Part shown: in pieces, positions 60,473 to 64,000 of the stretch
Numbering within the stretch: position 1 is the first letter of the stretch
Layout: each line of letters opens with the position of its first letter
Assembly (NCBI RefSeq): GCF_008801835.1
Contig: NZ_VZOW01000015.1
Span: 1 to 64,000 of the forward strand
Reading direction: 5' to 3'
DNA from: Cupriavidus pauculus
GTDB lineage: Bacteria; Pseudomonadota; Gammaproteobacteria; Burkholderiales; Burkholderiaceae
Length of the DNA stretch: 64,000 nt
Made by a program: the position numbers and the translations under genes
Notes under the pieces: model-generated
What the model was told of the DNA's origin: nothing
Seen by the model: the letters and a program-made list of their open reading frames with translations, nothing else
Databases searched by the model: none

Positions 60473-62770
60473 TCAGATCTGGTCGGCGGTATGGACTGCC
60501 GGGTGCTCGGCCACGCACGTGATTTCGACCTGCTCGCCACGCGGACGCACGGCGATCACCCGGGCCAGCAGACTCCATTGCTCGGCAATGCCAAAGGCGA
60601 AATGGGTGCGCTCGGCCGACAGGCCGGTCTCGATCGGGATGTCGGGCGGCTCGGCGAAGATCACCTGCTGCGCATCGCTGCCCGGTGTCACGGTATGCGG
60701 GCCACTGACCCCGCCATCGCGACGGCGCAGGGCCATGACGTACGGTGTGTGCGGTATGTGCGGCTGGCCATCCGTGAACTGGACGGGCTCGGACAGCGTG
60801 GCGGTGTGGGTGTCGGCATCCCAGGCAACGATTTCGCCGCCCGTGCCCCAACTGGGCATGTCATGGGCAATGGCGATCAAATCACCGTAGGTGGGGATCA
60901 GCCCTTCGAGTTCGGTGCGCAAGGTGACGATGCGACGGCGATACCGGTTGGCCGCCGCCAGATACAGCCCCTCGCGCATGGCGTGGGCTTCGGTGGTGCA
61001 ACCAAAGAGCCGCAGCTTGGCCGGATTGGCGCTGCTGGAGCCCGGCAGGCTCACCGTCACTTCATCGGGCTTCCAGGTGCGACTGCTGAAGAACTCCACC
61101 GTCACCGCGTCCGCCGTCTCTTCGCCCGGCATCACATACTGGATCTTGAGGCTGTTCTTGACGATGTTGCGCGGACTGAAGAGCGCCACGGGCAAGAGCC
61201 GGGCTTCGTCCCGTGCCAGACGCATGATGCCGCCTTGCAGAAAGGGCACTGCCCGACCACACCGGGCGACCCGTGTCAGGGCCTCCCAGACCGTGACCTG
61301 CTGATCGAACACGCCATCGAACTGGTCACCCCGATCGGCCCAAACTTGATCGAGTTGTGCCAAGGCAGCCAGATCGATCCGGGCATCCGGCAGTTTGGCG
61401 CCGTAGCTCGCGCGCAGGATGTCGGCAAAGGCCCAGGCGATCGAGCGGGTGGGTAAAAGAGCAGACCAGCCAGAGTCCACCGACCAGACCGGCAGCTTGC
61501 GCGTGACGATGCAGTTGATGAGCCGACTGGAGCGCTGCGACAGGTTGTCGGTGGCGCGCATGCGGATGGCGAGCAATGTCACGTTGTCAGAGAAAGTGAC
61601 GCCGCCGGCCAGATAGCCCCGGGCCTCACCCCAGCGCACTTCGTGCCCGGCGCGGGAGTTGCCGTCTTTCCCATCGAGCCGCGTGGCCCGCACCTCGTAT
61701 CGCCCCGCAGCGACGGGATAAAGGTACGTACGCCGCTGTGGCGTGGTGGTGGCAGCGGTCAGGCTCTCACTGCCCAGCGTGAACCAGTCGTTCAGCGGCT
61801 CGCCCTCGGCATCGATAGCCCTTGCTTCCACTTTCCAGCTCGCACTGCGGCTGTCCAGACCACCGGCGTCGTTGGCGAAGTACAGTCCGCGCGGCAACAG
61901 GATGTCAATGCCGATGTGCGTGACTTCGCTGTCGGCTGGGTTGATCGCAAAGCCCCCGGTCCAGATGCCAGCCACCAGTTCCTGCCCGGCGACCTCGGGC
62001 GCGGTCACCACATCCGGGTTGAAGAGCGTGACCGCGCTGCCCGGCGGGACGATCTGGTAAATGACCTCCTCGAACGAGGCAATAGGTGTGTCCTCGATGC
62101 GGATCTGCTCGATGTCGTACTCACCCAAGCCGATACAGTGCAACTGGTGCAAGTACTGCTCGTTACTCTGGTATTCGCCATACGGCGTGGCAGCCAAATC
62201 CGGATAGACCAAATGTCGTCCATAGATCACCGGAATCGGTTGGGCCAGTCGCGCATAGTTGCCCTGACCTTGGAGGCTGTAGGTGGGCGATGGTTGCGCC
62301 AGACTCCCGCCCGCCCCGGCAAACGACGGCATGTTGGGCGTGGGCAGCGGCACCAAGGCACTGACCAGTGCAGAGCCCGCCGTCATGATGATGGCCGACC
62401 CGACCGCTGTGGCCAGGTTGCCGCTAAAGCCCAAGCTCGCCCCCAAGGGGCCGCCATAGACGGTCGCGACCACCATCACCGCGATCATCAGAACCGTGCG
62501 CAGCGGGTTCTTGCCACCGCCACCACCTCCCCCGCCCTGCGGCAGGGTGATGAAGAGCACCACGCCATCGATGGGTGTGACCGCCCAATCGGCACGCAGG
62601 ACGGGGGTGCCATTCTTGATGCAGACAGTGGGTTGGTCGAATTCGGCAATACCCTGGTTGCCCAGCCACTGACGGATGGTCTGGCTCGGGTGGGCCACCA
62701 TCACTTCGCGCTGGCTGGGCTGGAAGGGGTTGTGCAGCAGGACGACGGCACTTTGCTCGGCGTGAATCAC
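60473..62770 (-). CDS. TipJ-type phage tail-tip / host-specificity protein
   Basis: A 765-aa protein starting at the GTG at 62770, which overlaps the stop of the NlpC/P60 gene (GTGA). An upstream extension would overlap that gene. Glycine-rich and hydrophobic segments at residues 75-130 (LPQGGGGGGGGKNP, MIAVMVVATVYGGPLG) precede IPVIYGRHLVYPDLAATPYG and NEQYLHQLHCIGLGEYDIEQ, the marks of TipJ-family tail proteins. It should form the tail tip and enter the host membrane. Confidence 0.88.
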   Translation of the reverse strand: MIHAEQSAVVLLHNPFQPSQREVMVAHPSQTIRQWLGNQGIAEFDQPTVCIKNGTPVLRADWAVTPIDGVVLFITLPQGGGGGGGGKNPLRTVLMIAVMVVATVYGGPLGASLGFSGNLATAVGSAIIMTAGSALVSALVPLPTPNMPSFAGAGGSLAQPSPTYSLQGQGNYARLAQPIPVIYGRHLVYPDLAATPYGEYQSNEQYLHQLHCIGLGEYDIEQIRIEDTPIASFEEVIYQIVPPGSAVTLFNPDVVTAPEVAGQELVAGIWTGGFAINPADSEVTHIGIDILLPRGLYFANDAGGLDSRSASWKVEARAIDAEGEPLNDWFTLGSESLTAATTTPQRRTYLYPVAAGRYEVRATRLDGKDGNSRAGHEVRWGEARGYLAGGVTFSDNVTLLAIRMRATDNLSQRSSRLINCIVTRKLPVWSVDSGWSALLPTRSIAWAFADILRASYGAKLPDARIDLAALAQLDQVWADRGDQFDGVFDQQVTVWEALTRVARCGRAVPFLQGGIMRLARDEARLLPVALFSPRNIVKNSLKIQYVMPGEETADAVTVEFFSSRTWKPDEVTVSLPGSSSANPAKLRLFGCTTEAHAMREGLYLAAANRYRRRIVTLRTELEGLIPTYGDLIAIAHDMPSWGTGGEIVAWDADTHTATLSEPVQFTDGQPHIPHTPYVMALRRRDGGVSGPHTVTPGSDAQQVIFAEPPDIPIETGLSAERTHFAFGIAEQWSLLARVIAVRPRGEQVEITCVAEHPAVHTADQI

Positions 62771-63183
62771 GTGCTCTCCACAAATCGGTAATAGCCCTCG
62801 ACCCGCCAGCCGTGCAGCAGGAGTTCGGGGGGCTTCTGGAACACGACACCGGCGTCCTTGACCGCGTGAAGCACGCCACCGCCGTCGACCGCCAGCCACA
62901 CACCCACATGCACCGGGTGGCGGGACTGGCGCAGCAGCACAGCATCGCCTTCGGCGGGTTGCGCCACAGCCACCCAGCGCTGTCGCTCGGGATGGTCGCG
63001 GAAGGTGGTCATCACGGTGCGCAGGTCGTTGGCGTCCACCGGGATTTCGGACAGGTCTCGGCCAAAGTGCTCGCGCTGGATGGCGAGGAACAGGCCCCAG
63101 CAATCGAACGCGTTCGGGCCACGTGCACCGGCGTGCCAGGGCCGACCGATGAGATCGGCCGCCCAATGGGGTGTCGGGCTCAT
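62767..63183 (-). CDS. NlpC/P60-family phage tail assembly protein
   Basis: A 138-aa cysteine peptidase-like protein. The Cys is in NAFDCWGLFLAIQRE and the His in RHPVHVGVWLAVDGGG. Such genes are lambda gpK-type and precede the tail-tip gene. They digest peptidoglycan or process the tail tip. The ATG overlaps the DUF1833 stop (ATGA). Confidence 0.88.
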   Translation of the reverse strand: MSPTPHWAADLIGRPWHAGARGPNAFDCWGLFLAIQREHFGRDLSEIPVDANDLRTVMTTFRDHPERQRWVAVAQPAEGDAVLLRQSRHPVHVGVWLAVDGGGVLHAVKDAGVVFQKPPELLLHGWRVEGYYRFVEST

Positions 63184-63722
63184 CGGGTCAAGCCCGGGAA
63201 GGTCTTGGCGGTGTAGCTGATACCCGGAAATGCCTTGTTGCCCACATCCAGCATGCGCGCACGGCCTGTCACCCGAAAGATGTCAGCTTCGACTTCTGTG
63301 AGCACGAGGTGGATGGGTGGGTCCATCTGCGGGCCTTCCAGGTCGGTCGAGAGGTAAGGCCGGTAAGTCACCTCGATCACCGACTGCGATTCGGCGGCCG
63401 CATCCAGGTGGCGCACGATTTCGCGCGAGACGTTGTCGAGCGTCACGGTGATTTCCGGCACCGGTAGGGTGTCCACTGGCGGCAGATCCAGCTCAAACCC
63501 CATGGCCACGAACTGGACATGCTCTCCAGCTTGCAGCGGCGCTTGCAATTCCAGCCGGGCCCACAGATCACTGGTGTCGCGCACCACGCGAATGGCGACT
63601 GGCTGACCCGCCTCATCGACGAAGGCGGGATGGCGCAACTCCAGTGTGTGAAGGATGATCTGTTCAGAAGGGGCGCTGGCGTAGGCCTCCTTGATAGCCT
63701 CAGACAAAGCGGTATTCGGCAT
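63180..63722 (-). CDS. DUF1833-type phage tail protein
   Basis: A 180-aa protein, with QIILHTLELRHPAFVDEAGQ and GFELDLPPVDTLPVPEITVT at the start and middle, the marks of DUF1833 proteins upstream of NlpC/P60 tail genes. It probably replaces gpL-type minor tail functions. It begins eight bases after the RCC1-repeat gene stop. Confidence 0.85.
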   Translation of the reverse strand: MPNTALSEAIKEAYASAPSEQIILHTLELRHPAFVDEAGQPVAIRVVRDTSDLWARLELQAPLQAGEHVQFVAMGFELDLPPVDTLPVPEITVTLDNVSREIVRHLDAAAESQSVIEVTYRPYLSTDLEGPQMDPPIHLVLTEVEADIFRVTGRARMLDVGNKAFPGISYTAKTFPGLTR

Positions 63723-63730
63723 GGCACCTC

Positions 63731-64000
63731 CTACAGAATGACGGGGTAAGGCACATAGCTGGTTTCGCTGTCGTCTTCGGGCAACTGCGCCTCCCCGGCA
63801 TAGCCGCTGGCCAGCACCTGACCGTCGTCGAGCAGAAACACCAGGCCCTGCTCGGAGCTCGACCCATAGGACGAGAGATCAACCACACGGCGCTGCGCAA
63901 TGCGCACCAGTTCCACACTGCTGCGGTTGGTGGCGTCGCCCAGTCCGAGTGCCCCGTTGCCGTTGTAGCCCCAGGCGTAGACCGTGCCGTTTTCCAGTAA
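63731..64000 (-). CDS. RCC1-repeat phage protein, C-terminal part (runs off window)
   Basis: The frame is open from the window edge to the stop at 63731 (about 89 codons). It reads LLENGTVYAWGYNGNGALGL and then NRSSVELVRI and QGLVFLLDDGQVLASGYAGE, which are RCC1-type beta-propeller repeats. Such repeats occur in phage structural proteins and fibres. The start lies outside. Confidence 0.75.
   Translation of the reverse strand, partial: LLENGTVYAWGYNGNGALGLGDATNRSSVELVRIAQRRVVDLSSYGSSSEQGLVFLLDDGQVLASGYAGEAQLPEDDSETSYVPYPVIL

Larger units (their letters stand above)
59746..64000 (-). mobile_element. Second prophage, lysis/tail end (continues beyond window)
   Basis: A holin, a DUF6127 protein, a TipJ-type tail-tip protein, an NlpC/P60 tail protein, a DUF1833 protein and an RCC1-repeat protein in one coupled minus-strand operon. 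Its tail-tip and lysis genes are distinct from those of the first prophage, so it is a separate element. No lysozyme gene follows the holin before the terminator. Confidence 0.85.

Noticed and set aside
60473..63166. 897-codon version of the TipJ-type gene
   Set aside because: The extra N-terminal part is the NlpC/P60 gene in another frame. The GTG at 62770 gives a GTGA overlap with that gene and a start typical of the family.

Overview
The window is G+C-rich DNA of a pseudomonadotal (proteobacterial) bacterium. I lean to a betaproteobacterium, from the phosphite (ptx) genes, the phage protein families and the stress-locus genes, but no rRNA, tRNA or housekeeping gene is present to fix the host. 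Almost everything here is accessory DNA.

Layout. (1) 1-121: the end of an IS3-family element whose insertion removed the 5' end of a PAS-GGDEF-EAL gene (to 2331). (2) 2503-5120, + strand: psiE-like, M48 protease and single-PDZ HtrA genes, the trio I recall from the distal end of the transmissible locus of stress tolerance (tLST/LHR). (3) 5296-49538: a large prophage-like element. On the - strand, read right to left: a serine recombinase with two partner genes, a regulatory and recombination/replication block (Bro-N protein, RecA-like ATPase, ssDNA-binding-like protein, Cas4-like nuclease, P4-type primase-helicase, RuvC-like resolvase, two ParB-methyltransferases), then after two inserts the terminase, portal, protease/scaffold, capsid E, tail and lysis genes. 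Five small + strand genes (27457-29374) lie between the terminase and the inserts. Four of them follow copies of one phased repeat. (4) Inserted in the prophage: a complete ptxABCDE phosphite uptake and oxidation operon (33906-29499) with its own LysR regulator, and an unrecognised 392-aa gene (34196-35374). (5) 49628-54203: an XRE regulator, an ImmA/IrrE protease and a HEPN-like/OST-HTH protein on the - strand, facing two large unknown genes on the + strand, with a shared operator-like inverted repeat between them. (6) 54558-59315: a surface-polysaccharide operon (glycosyltransferases and an epimerase). Its first gene lacks its 5' half, and a run of 16 G lies upstream. (7) 59746-64000: the lysis and tail end of a second prophage that runs off the window.

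How it works together. The late genes of the first prophage form one tightly coupled - strand operon with many TGATG/ATGA overlaps and a probable programmed -1 frameshift between its two tail-assembly chaperone frames. The ptx cassette would let a carrier import phosphite and oxidise it to phosphate, a host-benefit trait inside the prophage. The 49.6-54.2 kb module has the build of a regulated stress or anti-phage locus, but its function cannot be read from the sequence.
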